This document shows, piece after piece, positions 18,258 through 26,871 of a stretch of 45,919 nt of DNA. A program made the position numbers and the translations under genes. The number at the start of each line of letters is the position of its first letter. The first letter of the stretch is position 1. A model generated the notes under the pieces. The model saw only the letters and a program-made list of their open reading frames with translations. It was not told the DNA's origin and made no database searches. The stretch comes from Caldithrix sp. GTDB lineage: Bacteria > KSB1 > UBA2214 > DYKH01. Where the stretch lies: NCBI GenBank assembly GCA_020722685.1, contig DYKH01000033.1:1-45919 (forward strand). The letters are read 5' to 3'.

Positions 18258-18638
18258 ATGGAAGAAGGTGCAAGGCCGCTGAGCACCATCGAAGTTGCTC
18301 ACAAGGGTGACATCGATATTGTCACCATAAAAGAGCGCAGGATATTCCTGCAGATCGCTGAGACATTCCGCGAAGAGCTTGTTTCCGTCATCGAGGGCGG
18401 GGCGAGCAAGCTCATCGTCGATCTGAGTCAGGTCAGTGTGATGAACAGCTCCGGCTTGGGAGTGCTCATCTTGGCGCGAGACAAGCTGAAAAAGCGGAAC
18501 GGAAGAATCGTTCTGTGCGGTATGCAGCATATCATGGCGGAAATATTTGCAAGAATGCACCTGGATTCTTTTTTTGACGTTGCCGCTGATACGGAGGCGG
18601 GACTGAAGCTCTTCGAGCCATTGGGGAAGGAAGCATAA
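18258..18638 (+). CDS. STAS-domain protein (anti-sigma-factor antagonist type)
   Basis: The 126-residue product is a single STAS domain: KLIVDLSQVSVMNSSGLGVLI in the centre holds the phosphoacceptor serine (about Ser62/63), followed by IVLCGMQHIMAEIF and FEVAADTEAGL-like FDVAADTEAGL. Such proteins are switched by a partner serine kinase that phosphorylates this residue, and they control a sigma factor or another output. No kinase or phosphatase gene is adjacent, so the partner is elsewhere. The ATG at 18258 is preferred over 18246 because GGAGG lies 5 bases upstream. It is likely cotranscribed with comM. The stop codon overlaps the T run that ends the oppositely oriented 6S-like RNA. Confidence 0.9.
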   Translation: MEEGARPLSTIEVAHKGDIDIVTIKERRIFLQIAETFREELVSVIEGGASKLIVDLSQVSVMNSSGLGVLILARDKLKKRNGRIVLCGMQHIMAEIFARMHLDSFFDVAADTEAGLKLFEPLGKEA

Positions 18639-18836
18639 AAAATCCCTGTAAGTAGCGCAGAGCGTAAAGAACCGTGTCTATACACGGTGGGCACCGCCTA
18701 AGCGTTTTTTACGTCCCCGGCTCCTTCCCGAAGGAAGGAGGAGGCATGTAATACACGTTTAGAGCAAAGCTCCCAATTTAAAGGTGTTGGTTCCTTTTTG
18801 CTAACTGCATCTGCTTACAGGGAAACTTTTTCTTGC
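18637..18836 (-). ncRNA. ssrS: Candidate 6S RNA (SsrS)
   Basis: The minus strand between 18822 and 18644 can fold into one long rod of about 179 nt. CCCTGTAAG pairs with CTTACAGGG at the two ends, and GCAG/CTGC and GGAACC/GGTTC continue the closing stem. A large central bubble follows, with a small hairpin on its 3' side (CCGTGT-ATAG-ACACGG), then a terminal stem capped by CTCCTTCC-TTCG-GGAAGGAG. That closing stem, bubble and terminal stem, the 3' bubble hairpin and the length are the 6S RNA plan, and the GTGCCCACC segment before the hairpin recalls 6S sequences. The C(UUCG)G loop favours the minus strand. So do the promoter just upstream and the T6 run directly after the closing stem. 6S RNA sequesters the housekeeping RNA polymerase. 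The identification is by structure only. Confidence 0.62.
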
Positions 18837-18842
18837 ACGGAC

Positions 18843-18871
18843 AATTAATAAAAATTCGCCGTCAATGTCAA
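18843..18871 (-). promoter_or_regulatory. Strong promoter for the 6S-like RNA
   Basis: TTGACA (18866-18871), a perfect consensus -35, is 17 bases from TTAATT (18843-18848) on the minus strand. Transcription would start near 18836, a few bases before the closing stem of the structured RNA. No protein gene starts downstream on this strand. Confidence 0.75.
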
Positions 18872-19060
18872 GAGAAATATTTTCGCAAAGCAGAAGAAAA
18901 TTGATGCACCTCAGCATCCGCCACTTGAAGGACGAGATCGGTGAACCCACTCCATCGATCGGCTCTTGCTCTTGCCCATTCTTGTCCTCTTGCACATCAA
19001 CTCTTTGTATCCTTCTCGAAACCTCGCTTTCTTGCAAGTAAGCTCTGTCTTGAGAGTTCT

Positions 19061-20380
19061 CTAATCTCCTGATGATCCTTGCAGAAGCATCGTCTTCAAC
19101 TCTCCAAAGTCATTCTGAATGATCGAGGGCTTCGAGCCTTCCAAAGCCGCAAGCTCGTCAGGCAGCGGCAGCAGCATCTTGAGCGCCTCTGCGATAATCT
19201 CGACAAACTTGCCTGGGTGAGCGGTGGAAAGAACCATGCACGGCGCATCCTTCGCCCAGGTAGTCTGAGCGCGGAACTGCTGCACCGCCTCGAATCCCAC
19301 GCCCGTGTGCGGATCGATCACATAGCCGAACTCCCGATAAACTCGTTGAATCGAAGCGATGGTCTGTTGATCGTCCACCGAGGTTGACCAAAGCATTTCC
19401 CCTATTTGCTCGTGATCGTCGTCGTACAAATCACGAATCCGCGCCCAGTTGCTGGGATTACCGACGTCCATCGCGTTGGATAAGGTTCGCTGCGTTGCCT
19501 GCGGGCGAAACTGTCCGGATGCCAAATAGTGGGGGACTACCGCATTGGCATTCACCGCGGCGATGAACATTCTCACCGGCAGCCCCATCTTTTGCGCAAA
19601 CAAACCCGCCGTCAAATTACCAAAGTTTCCGCTGGGAACGCAGACAATCAGCTCTCGCGCTCCTTTAGCTAAGATCTGCGCCACGCCCCAGAAATAGTAG
19701 AAAGATTGCGGCAGCAATCGGCCAATGTTGATCGAGTTGGCAGAGGAAAGTCTCATGGCCTTTCGCAGGTCCTCGTCAGCAAAAGCCCTTTTCACCAGCG
19801 CCTGGCAATCGTCAAAGCTCCCCAGGACTTCCAACACTTGAATGTTATCACCCAAGGCCGTCAACTGCTTCTCCTGCAACGCGCTCACCATTCCGGAGGG
19901 ATATAGCAATACGACCCTAACCCCCTGAAGGCGATGATAGGCGTGGGCGACCGCGCTGCCGGTGTCTCCCGAAGTTGCCACCAAAATGGTTAAAAGCTGA
20001 TCTTCATTGGAAGAAAAATGCCCCATACAGCGCGCCATAAACTGCGCGCCGAAATCTTTGAAGGACAGCGTGGGACCATGAAAGAGTTCCAAAGCAAAAG
20101 TCATGTCGTCTAGATTTCTCAACACGGGCGCGAAATGGTAGGCGTCATGGAAAATTTGCCAAAGCGAGGTTTCACTGATTTCAGGAACCAGCAGTCGCCT
20201 ACAAATCTCGAAAGCAAATTCGGGATAGGACTTGCCGGCCCATTCAGCCAGTTCTCCGCTGGAAAACTGAGGAAATGATGCCGGCATGTACAAGCCGCCG
20301 TCGGGTGCTTGGCCGGTGAAAAGCGCCTCGCGAAAAGACACCAACGGAGTCTGCCGGTTTGTGCTATAGAATCTCATCAC
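19061..20380 (-). CDS. thrC: Threonine synthase
   Basis: This PLP enzyme converts O-phosphohomoserine to threonine, the last step of the pathway. The 439-residue protein has the class of N-terminus seen in long bacterial forms ([30 protein letters not shown]). The PLP lysine is Lys108 in [11 protein letters not shown]. Phosphate- and substrate-binding motifs include [27 protein letters not shown] and [12 protein letters not shown]. The gene start overlaps the thrH stop by 4 bp (ATGA), so translation is coupled and both sit at the end of the thrA-thrH-thrC run. No obvious terminator follows in the 190 bp before the 6S-like promoter. Confidence 0.97.
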   Translation of the reverse strand: MMRFYSTNRQTPLVSFREALFTGQAPDGGLYMPASFPQFSSGELAEWAGKSYPEFAFEICRRLLVPEISETSLWQIFHDAYHFAPVLRNLDDMTFALELFHGPTLSFKDFGAQFMARCMGHFSSNEDQLLTILVATSGDTGSAVAHAYHRLQGVRVVLLYPSGMVSALQEKQLTALGDNIQVLEVLGSFDDCQALVKRAFADEDLRKAMRLSSANSINIGRLLPQSFYYFWGVAQILAKGARELIVCVPSGNFGNLTAGLFAQKMGLPVRMFIAAVNANAVVPHYLASGQFRPQATQRTLSNAMDVGNPSNWARIRDLYDDDHEQIGEMLWSTSVDDQQTIASIQRVYREFGYVIDPHTGVGFEAVQQFRAQTTWAKDAPCMVLSTAHPGKFVEIIAEALKMLLPLPDELAALEGSKPSIIQNDFGELKTMLLQGSSGD

Positions 20381-21003
20381 CGATCCCTTGTCCCTGGCCC
20401 AAGATCGATCGCGTCTTGGAGCTCTTCATAGGAATGGGTGACTCGGAACTGCGGAAAGTCGGCAATAACGTTCTGCGAGGGCCGAAACAGAACTCCCGCA
20501 TCCGCTTCGGCCAGCATGGCCGTGTCGTTATACGAGTCGCCGATGGCGACGACATAGAAGCCAAGCTCCTTAAATGAGGCCACAGCATTCTTCTTCCCAT
20601 TGGGAATGCGGAGGTGATAATCAATGATCATTTTCTCATCATCGACCTCCAGTGTATTGCAAAAGTGAGTCGGGAATCCCAGCTTGACCATGAGTGGAGC
20701 GACGAATTCGTAGTAGCTGTCAGTCAGGACGACGGCTTGGGCACGTTGACGAATCCATTGCAAAAACTCAACGGCGCCTGCCAGCGGCTCGATGCTTTCG
20801 ATGACGGTTTGGATAGCCGGCAAAGAAAGCTTGTGGTTGCGCAGTATTTGCAGCCGGCCTTGCATGAGGACGTCGTAATCTGCGACGTCACGGGTTGTCA
20901 GGCGTAGCTTTTCAATTCCCGTTTTTTCCGCGACGGCGATCCAAATTTCCGGCACCAAGACGCCTTCAAGGTCCATGGCAATCAATGGGGGTTTTCTATA
21001 CAA
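20377..21003 (-). CDS. thrH: ThrH-type phosphoserine phosphatase / phosphoserine:homoserine phosphotransferase
   Basis: The 208-residue protein is a close relative of Pseudomonas Thr[22 protein letters not shown] near the start, ATRD-like [24 protein letters not shown] and [20 protein letters not shown]. The HAD nucleophile is Asp11, and the motif reads DLE rather than DxD, as in ThrH. Pseudomonas ThrH dephosphorylates phosphoserine and can pass the phosphate to homoserine, making phosphohomoserine. Here the gene lies exactly where thrB usually does, between thrA and thrC, which supports that second role in vivo. The start is a TTG with GGAGAG 6 bases upstream. It begins 23 bp after thrA and overlaps thrC by 4 bp. 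Confidence 0.92.
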   Translation of the reverse strand: MYRKPPLIAMDLEGVLVPEIWIAVAEKTGIEKLRLTTRDVADYDVLMQGRLQILRNHKLSLPAIQTVIESIEPLAGAVEFLQWIRQRAQAVVLTDSYYEFVAPLMVKLGFPTHFCNTLEVDDEKMIIDYHLRIPNGKKNAVASFKELGFYVVAIGDSYNDTAMLAEADAGVLFRPSQNVIADFPQFRVTHSYEELQDAIDLGPGTRDR

Positions 21004-21026
21004 CCGTGGCTCTCCAAAAACTTTTA

Positions 21027-23468
21027 CTATGAAAGGTGAAAACAGAGGCTAATCGTATCGGCAAAAATGCCGCCTGCCGTCACTTCGCGGCCGGCCCCCG
21101 GTCCCTGGATGGTCAGCGGCGAATCCAAATAACGTCGAGTCGTAATCTGGATGATGTTGTCCGTCGCACGTGAATTCGCCAGCAGATGATCTCGCTCGAT
21201 CTGCTTGACGGCCACGTTACAGGCGCCGTTCTCCAAAGTGGCGATGTAGCGAAGCACGCAGCCCTCTTTTGCGGCTTTCTCACGCAAGGCTTCATAGTGC
21301 GTATCGAGGGAGGGCAGTTTTTGCCAAAAACCTTCCAGATTCCCATTCATCAGCTCATTCGGCACCAGCGACTCCACGTGAACATCCGATAATTCCATTT
21401 TGAGTCCGATCTCTCTCGCCAGGATCAACAGCTTTCTGGCGACATCCATCCCCGAGAGATCATCGCGCGGATCCGGCTCGGTGAATCCTTCTTTATGTGC
21501 ATCGCGAACAATCTGACTGAATGGGCGCTGGCCGGAAAGAGTCGCAAACAAGTACCCCAGCGTGCCGGACAGGATGCCCTCGATTTTGAGAATCTCGTCG
21601 CCGCTATGCCGCAGGCTCTTTAAGGTGCTGATGATCGGCAGTCCTGCGCCCACCGTCGCCTCGTATCGATAATGCAACCGGTGGCCATTGGCCAAAGCAG
21701 TGAGTCTGTCGTAATAGCCTTGCTCCATTGTGTTCGCTTTTTTGTTTGCCGCGACGACGTGCACCCCGGCAGCAAGAAAATCCGCATATCGCTTGGCAAC
21801 CGCATCGCTCGCGGTCACGTCGATGAGAACGCTGTTCAAAAGCCGCAGCCGTTTTATGGATTCCAGAACCGCATGTATATTAGAAGTTGACTCGGATGCC
21901 TTGAGTCGTTCCTCCCAATTGTCCAAATCAAGGCCATTTTCGTCGATGAGCATTCTTTTGCTGTTTGCCAAACCGCAGACGTTGAGAACCAGACCTTGGG
22001 ACATGGCCAATTCCTTTTGACGGGACCGAATCTGCTTGAGCAGCGTCGAGCCGATGGAGCCGGTGCCGACGATGAACAGGTTGGCAATCCGCCGGGACAG
22101 ATAGAATGCCGAATGGATGACGTTGACCGCCTTGACCGCATCGCGGCTGTTGACCACTAAGGAGACATTCCTCTCCGAGGAGCCCTGCGCGATGGCAATG
22201 ACGTTAATGGAATTCTGTCCCAGCGCGCCGAATAGCTTTCCGGCAATGCCGGGAATTCCGGCCATATCCTCGCCAACCGCGGCGATGATGGTCAGACCAT
22301 CGGTTTGTTCGAGCTGATCGATTTTGCCAGCGATCATTTCCGCATCGAATTCCGTGCGAATGGCCTCGCAAGCCGGAACTGCATCCTTCGACTGCACGGC
22401 AAAGCAGATACTGTGCTCCGATGAGGCTTGTGAAATCATGATCACGTTGATGCTTTTTGCCGCCAGCGCGCCAAAAAGCCGACTGGCGATGCCCGGCACG
22501 CCCACCATGCCGCCGCCTTGCACGTTGATGATGGAAATGCCGCCGAACGAGGCGATCCCTTTCACCGGATGCTGACCGCCATCCCCGGTCGGTGAGATAA
22601 CGGTGCCGGGATTGTTGGGTGCAAAGCTGTTCTTGATAAACACCGGGATGTTCTTCTTGATGGCCGGCACTAAGGTTTGCGGATGAATCACCTTGGCGCC
22701 AAAATAGGATAGTTCCATCGCCTCTTCATAGCTGATGCGAGGTAGGATGAAAGCCTCTTTGACGGAGCGAGGATCGGCGCTCATAAAGCCGTCAACGTCA
22801 GTCCAGATTTCGATTCCCTCCGCGTCCAAGGCGGCGCCAAACAGCGCGGCGGTATAATCCGAGCCGCCGCGTCCCAAAGTGGTGGTGATGCCGTCTTCGC
22901 TGGAACCTATGAACCCGGTTGCGACATAAATCTTGTCCGGCAGAATTCTTGACTTGATGAGGGCATAGGTCGGCTCGATATGCACCTTGGCACCGCCATG
23001 CCTCTTGTCGGTGATGACCATCTGGCGGGCATCCAGATATTCTGCCGCAAGACCTTTTGTACGCAGCAAGGTGGTCATGAGCGAAGCGGATAGACGCTCG
23101 CCGAAGCTGAGGAGCAAGTCCATAGTTCGCGGGGAGCATTCCCGTACCAAGCTGACACCTTTGAGCAGATCCTGCAATTCCGCAAACATGGAGGACATGG
23201 CTTCCGATGTTCGAGTGTCTTGCAACGGTTGAGCGAAAACCTCCGCGTGCCTTTGCCGGATTTTTCCCAGCTTGGATTGAGCAACGAGGCCGTTATCTTC
23301 AGCGGTTTTGGCGCAATCCAACAACTGATCGGTAACGCCGCCCACGGCCGAAACCACGACCACCAGGGTAGGAGCTTGCAAGGCCTTTTCTTTGACAATA
23401 TTTGCTACGTTCTCCACACGCGCAGCCGAACCCAGAGACGTTCCTCCGAATTTCAAGACCTTAATCAT
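21027..23468 (-). CDS. thrA: Bifunctional aspartokinase / homoserine dehydrogenase
   Basis: This 813-residue fusion carries out the first and third steps from aspartate to homoserine. The kinase domain starts [13 protein letters not shown] and includes [27 protein letters not shown] ATP and aspartate sites, then two ACT-like regulatory segments ([26 protein letters not shown]). The dehydrogenase part starts about residue 495 with [17 protein letters not shown] and has [34 protein letters not shown] and [23 protein letters not shown]. The ACT pair predicts feedback by threonine. The start at 23468 is set by AAGGAG 5 bases upstream and by the kinase motif. It overlaps the stop of the PfkB-family kinase gene by 8 bp, so the two are probably coupled. 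Confidence 0.97.
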   Translation of the reverse strand: MIKVLKFGGTSLGSAARVENVANIVKEKALQAPTLVVVVSAVGGVTDQLLDCAKTAEDNGLVAQSKLGKIRQRHAEVFAQPLQDTRTSEAMSSMFAELQDLLKGVSLVRECSPRTMDLLLSFGERLSASLMTTLLRTKGLAAEYLDARQMVITDKRHGGAKVHIEPTYALIKSRILPDKIYVATGFIGSSEDGITTTLGRGGSDYTAALFGAALDAEGIEIWTDVDGFMSADPRSVKEAFILPRISYEEAMELSYFGAKVIHPQTLVPAIKKNIPVFIKNSFAPNNPGTVISPTGDGGQHPVKGIASFGGISIINVQGGGMVGVPGIASRLFGALAAKSINVIMISQASSEHSICFAVQSKDAVPACEAIRTEFDAEMIAGKIDQLEQTDGLTIIAAVGEDMAGIPGIAGKLFGALGQNSINVIAIAQGSSERNVSLVVNSRDAVKAVNVIHSAFYLSRRIANLFIVGTGSIGSTLLKQIRSRQKELAMSQGLVLNVCGLANSKRMLIDENGLDLDNWEERLKASESTSNIHAVLESIKRLRLLNSVLIDVTASDAVAKRYADFLAAGVHVVAANKKANTMEQGYYDRLTALANGHRLHYRYEATVGAGLPIISTLKSLRHSGDEILKIEGILSGTLGYLFATLSGQRPFSQIVRDAHKEGFTEPDPRDDLSGMDVARKLLILAREIGLKMELSDVHVESLVPNELMNGNLEGFWQKLPSLDTHYEALREKAAKEGCVLRYIATLENGACNVAVKQIERDHLLANSRATDNIIQITTRRYLDSPLTIQGPGAGREVTAGGIFADTISLCFHLS

Positions 23469-24513
23469 TCTTCTCCTTTTGTGTTGGTACCTGCTCCATA
23501 TAGTCCAGAATCTCGTTCTCGCATCGCATGGCGCCTGTGCAGGATACGTCTCCCAAGCTAATAGCAGCGGCCGCGGCGGCAAACTTGAGTGACTTTTGCA
23601 GCGGCCAATCCTGATCCACTCCGTGCAAGAAACCAGCGGAGAAGGCGTCTCCGGCGCCAGCGTTGCCTTTGCAATCCTCCGGCGAGACGATGAAATTCTC
23701 TTGGATCAGCAGTCCGTCCTCCTGCGAGTAGGCATAATTCGGGCCTTCGGCGCCGCAATGGACAACGGCGAGTTTTGCTTTCAATTCTTCTACCAGTGCG
23801 ATACAGGCCTCTCTCGGCTCCTTGCAACCGGTTATCGAACAGGCCTGATCCTCATTGATGCAGCAAATATCGACGTAGCGCATGGTCTTTCGGTAGCGCA
23901 AAAACTTGAACATGTTCTCCTGGTTAGGCGAGACAAAATCCAAGGCGGTTTTTACTCCCAGCTTTTGCGCTCGAGCCAAAGCCCGGCCCATGACCGTACC
24001 GAATTCCGGCTCTTCCAAATCCATTTGCGGCAGCAGAAGACCATAGCCGAACATGGCGATTTTGTATTTAGCTACCTCAGCAAAAGGGATGTCGTTTTCG
24101 CAAAAAGAACCCATTGCGCCCAAGGCGTGGCGAAAGATGCGCTCGATCTTGCCGTCCGGCATGCGCAGATGAATGACTTCCGTCCAGGAGGTTTCGTTCT
24201 CGACATCGACGATGAGCTGAGCCGTACCGATGTGCTGCTCCTGCAAGACTCGCCGGATCAACTCCGCGCGATGGTCCTCTCCCACTTTGCCAACAACAGC
24301 GAGAGGATAGCCGCCGCCAATCTTGGCCAGATCGACAGCGACGTTGAGTGCCATACCGCCGACGCTGTATTGAATCTTCTCACCTTTCAGCTCGGATTCC
24401 GGGACGAATTTATTGGCGTCCACATAGGTCAATTGACCCAGCCCGATGGCGGGAACCAGTCCGTCCACAATCGAACTGCCGATGAGAGCAATGCCGTGAT
24501 GAGCGTTCTTCAT
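23461..24513 (-). CDS. PfkB-family carbohydrate (or small-metabolite) kinase
   Basis: The 350-residue protein has the ribokinase fold: an N-terminal VGGMALNVAVDLAKIGG glycine motif, AVVGKVGEDHRAELI, and the C-terminal ATP and catalytic signature GNAGAGDAFSAGFLHG with the GAGD aspartate base. The residue usually seen as Asp-Thr before GAGD is Gly-Asn here, a minor variation. The substrate cannot be named; family members act on sugars, nucleosides and a few other hydroxyl compounds. The stop codon overlaps the thrA start by 8 bp, and a secreted alpha/alpha-barrel gene lies 49 bp upstream. That could mean sugar use. Because no thrB is visible, a kinase acting on homoserine is also conceivable. 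Confidence 0.9.
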   Translation of the reverse strand: MKNAHHGIALIGSSIVDGLVPAIGLGQLTYVDANKFVPESELKGEKIQYSVGGMALNVAVDLAKIGGGYPLAVVGKVGEDHRAELIRRVLQEQHIGTAQLIVDVENETSWTEVIHLRMPDGKIERIFRHALGAMGSFCENDIPFAEVAKYKIAMFGYGLLLPQMDLEEPEFGTVMGRALARAQKLGVKTALDFVSPNQENMFKFLRYRKTMRYVDICCINEDQACSITGCKEPREACIALVEELKAKLAVVHCGAEGPNYAYSQEDGLLIQENFIVSPEDCKGNAGAGDAFSAGFLHGVDQDWPLQKSLKFAAAAAAISLGDVSCTGAMRCENEILDYMEQVPTQKEKND

Positions 24514-24562
24514 GCGAAAGGCTTTCCTTTTTTCTATCAGTACGGACCGGGGCTATAACGCA

Positions 24563-26227
24563 TCAAAACTGAGCTATTCTTTCAGCAGTCACTACCAGAT
24601 AACGCTGCTTGCCGACTTTCAATGCCAGTGGCAATCCTTTTATCAACTCGGCGCCAAGCTTGGCTTCGGAAGATTTTATCTCGCTGTCCATCACCCGGTA
24701 AAGCTGCGTCGGCTCCACCGTAAACCATTCCGGAAATTCGTTGATGCGGGCGTAATTGTGCTTGAATTGGAAAACGGTTTTGTGTCGGGGCGAATCAAAG
24801 CAGAGCTTTCCTTGCCAAGCTTTTTTAGCTTCGATAGCGACAAAAAGACTATCCCCTTGCATCGTCGCTCCAACGGAGACGTCTTTGTCCCAATCTACCA
24901 GCCGGCAGCCTTGGGTTTTCCATAGCGCATACATGAGCACCGTGCGGTTCCAATTACCGTCGCCATACCAGCTTTCGATATAGCCTTCCTTCTGCTGAAA
25001 TCCCAGCATCACTTGCATCTCCGATTCGATCCAGTCAAATGCTTCGACCACGGGAACGCGATTGACCATTTCAAACGCCCCTTCGATGGAATCCGCGTAG
25101 CCATCGGCGGGCCGGCCTTCCCATTTGGCGTTGCGATAGTTCCCAATGGATCTGAGCGCGTGCGCAATGGCGTCCTTGTACTTTGTTTCGCCCGTCACCA
25201 GATAGAAATCCCACCAAGCAGTGTACAAATATCCCCAATTGTCATTCAGCGGACCTTGGACGATGCTCAAGTCGGAACATTTTATTCGGTTCGGGAATTG
25301 GCCGTCCGCATTTAGCGTGGTGGCGATCTTGTCCAGCATGTTTCTGATTGGCCAGTAATAAGCGATGCCTCTCTCGCGACCTTCATCGCGCTCGATAGCG
25401 AACAACAACGCCAATCCGCCAATGATTTCACAGCCATGATCCCGCAGTACCAGCAAGTCTTCGCCCTGATGATTCTTGAAATCCCATTGGTGAGCCGGCA
25501 GGCCATTGTTCAGCGGCATGACTTCAAAACAATAGGCATCCCCAATGCTTTCGGCGCGCTGCAAGTATTTCTCGTTGCCTGTCATTGCATAGAGGCGGCA
25601 CAACACCTGCAGGTTATCCCCATTCACCTCCGCCGATCCTGAGGGAAGCTTGCCAAACGGTGTTTCGACGGGCGCATTGGCGTAAATCGCTTCCACCAAA
25701 TCCGTCATGCGGGAAGACCAGGCCGTTTTGCCCAGCAGTTCGGTAATCGGCACCAATCCATCCTTGGCGTACTCCGAAGCGCCAAAGATATTGTAGGCGA
25801 GGTTCTTTTCATTCTGGTGCGGCGGATCGAAAAAGAAATCTCGCGGCAGTCCATCCGGCCCGGTGGTAAGCTGGATTTCCTTCCGCAAAAACTCGTACAT
25901 GTAGCCGTCATAAAGAGGAGGATCGAGCAAATAAGCCGTCAAAGTTAGAAAGGGATAAAGATCAGCGGCAGTATCCTTGACCTGGTAATGGGCTTCCTGC
26001 GGTTTGTACGGCTGATAGCTTGGCAAGAGTCTTGGCAACAATCCAGATTTGGAATCTTTGTATCGCAGCCACGCCTGCATATTTGCTTTCGCCTGCACGA
26101 AAACCTGGTTGGCGCGCCAGCCATTTTGTAGGGCCAAATCGAACTCTTTGTGAAAAGCCTGCCCGATTACGGGTGAAGCAAGTCCGCAAAATACCAAGGC
26201 AAAGAGGAAAATCCGTGGTTGCTGCAT
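24563..26227 (-). CDS. Exported alpha/alpha-barrel protein, six-hairpin-glycosidase-like
   Basis: A signal peptide (MQQPRIFLFALVFCGLASPVIG) precedes a 530-residue helical, Trp/Tyr-rich domain of the six-hairpin type. Repeated units of the form YLQRAESIGDAYCFEV, YKDAIAHALRSIGNYR and EAFDWIESEMQVMLGFQQKEGYIESWYGDGNWNR-like helices mark the barrel, and a short beta-rich tail closes the protein. It is not closely similar to the pair at 6035-10326. Such proteins are often glycan hydrolases or lyases, but I see no family-specific catalytic motif. The ATG has GGAGA 6 bases upstream, and a strong promoter lies about 120 bp before it. It leads the transcript that continues into the PfkB kinase and the thr genes. 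Confidence 0.82.
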   Translation of the reverse strand: MQQPRIFLFALVFCGLASPVIGQAFHKEFDLALQNGWRANQVFVQAKANMQAWLRYKDSKSGLLPRLLPSYQPYKPQEAHYQVKDTAADLYPFLTLTAYLLDPPLYDGYMYEFLRKEIQLTTGPDGLPRDFFFDPPHQNEKNLAYNIFGASEYAKDGLVPITELLGKTAWSSRMTDLVEAIYANAPVETPFGKLPSGSAEVNGDNLQVLCRLYAMTGNEKYLQRAESIGDAYCFEVMPLNNGLPAHQWDFKNHQGEDLLVLRDHGCEIIGGLALLFAIERDEGRERGIAYYWPIRNMLDKIATTLNADGQFPNRIKCSDLSIVQGPLNDNWGYLYTAWWDFYLVTGETKYKDAIAHALRSIGNYRNAKWEGRPADGYADSIEGAFEMVNRVPVVEAFDWIESEMQVMLGFQQKEGYIESWYGDGNWNRTVLMYALWKTQGCRLVDWDKDVSVGATMQGDSLFVAIEAKKAWQGKLCFDSPRHKTVFQFKHNYARINEFPEWFTVEPTQLYRVMDSEIKSSEAKLGAELIKGLPLALKVGKQRYLVVTAERIAQF

Positions 26228-26346
26228 GCGTATCTCCGATGGATTTGAGGAATGGGAAGCAAAGTGAACAAGCTGACATTAATGCGGTTTAAAGGAGCGG
26301 CGCGCTGTCCCGCATTGATCGCCAATGGACTGCTGGGCTTGGGGGG

Positions 26347-26375
26347 AAAATAGGCTAATTCGGAAAAATTATCAA
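26347..26375 (-). promoter_or_regulatory. Promoter for the barrel-kinase-thrA-thrH-thrC operon
   Basis: TTGATA (26370-26375), a 17-base spacer and TATTTT (26347-26352) on the minus strand, with a predicted start near 26340. This leaves a leader of roughly 110 bases before the first gene. I saw no threonine-rich leader peptide. Confidence 0.7.
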
Positions 26376-26408
26376 GAAAAAATATTCGCTACAGCTTCCA
26401 TGACCGGC

Positions 26409-26615
26409 TCACGGTGTCACTCGTGGACCGCCGCGATACTTGGTGTCCTTCGGTGAAAACAGCTCGCAGTCGGAATTGGAAGCCAAACGAACCTCTATCG
26501 CAGGAAGGCGTTTCGATTTCATGGCAAAGGCTCGGCAGCCGTACGGAAAAGCCCTATCGTAAGTGATAAAAAAGTGTTTGCACTGGTAGCAAGAAATTGT
26601 GTCACTTTGTTGCAT
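26409..26615 (-). CDS. Small four-cysteine (putative zinc-binding) protein
   Basis: This 68-residue protein contains CYQCKHFFITYDRAFPYGC, then KSKRLPAIEV and SDCELFSPK, so four cysteines are spaced C-x2-C-x14-C-x24-C. The pattern C..C-(aromatic)-T-D-P-GC-FKSK-P-V-SG-C-F is one I associate with a small conserved family of unknown function in several proteobacterial and related genomes, but I cannot name it. The ATG at 26615 has no clear ribosome binding site. An earlier start is unlikely because the terminator of tRNA-Arg lies at 26681-26713. It ends 33 bp before the promoter of the next operon. Confidence 0.6.
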   Translation of the reverse strand: MQQSDTISCYQCKHFFITYDRAFPYGCRAFAMKSKRLPAIEVRLASNSDCELFSPKDTKYRGGPRVTP

Positions 26616-26680
26616 GGCCGAACATTTCGCGAATAGGTGCCTTGGTATATTCTGACTATCTGTTTGGAACCATACCCGGG

Positions 26681-26713
26681 AAAAATTAAGGCGACTCTTT
26701 CGAGAATCGCCTT
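26681..26713 (-). terminator. Intrinsic terminator after tRNA-Arg
   Basis: AAGGCGA...CTC-GAAA-GAG...TCGCCTT forms a long hairpin on the minus strand followed by AATTTTT, beginning 11 bp past the tRNA 3' end. Confidence 0.85.
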
Positions 26714-26723
26714 TGTTATTAAG

Positions 26724-26797
26724 TGCGCCAGGCGGGAGTCGAACCCACAACCTTTGGCTCCGGAGGCCAACGCTCTGTCCTATTGAGCTACTGGCGC
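26724..26797 (-). tRNA. tRNA-Arg (anticodon CCG)
   Basis: A 74-nt cloverleaf: GCGCCAG acceptor strand, D arm with AGCTC, anticodon stem TTGGC/GCCAA with loop CTCCGGA (anticodon CCG, reading CGG), TTCGACTC T loop and discriminator A. CCA is not encoded. A clear terminator follows. Confidence 0.95.
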
Positions 26798-26871
26798 AAT
26801 TGTAATCATTTTGTTTCGGTGAAATGCCCTATTGCGGTTGGGAGCCTGGCCGCCCTTTGCCTTGCATACTC

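Noticed and set aside
18644..18822. 6S-like RNA read on the plus strand
   Set aside because: The fold is possible there, with two G-U pairs in place of mismatches. However, the consensus promoter, the C(UUCG)G loop and the T6 run after the closing stem all point to the minus strand.
18801..19037. 78-residue minus-strand frame between thrC and the 6S-like RNA
   Set aside because: It runs through the 6S promoter and lacks a ribosome binding site or any recognisable motif.
23596..24558. 320-residue frame on the plus strand
   Set aside because: It lies opposite the PfkB kinase, which has full family motifs; the plus frame has no recognisable features.
26519..26770. Protein starting MASGAKGCGFDSRLAH
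   Set aside because: This is translation of tRNA-Arg, a well-known artefact. The real small gene nearby starts after the terminator.
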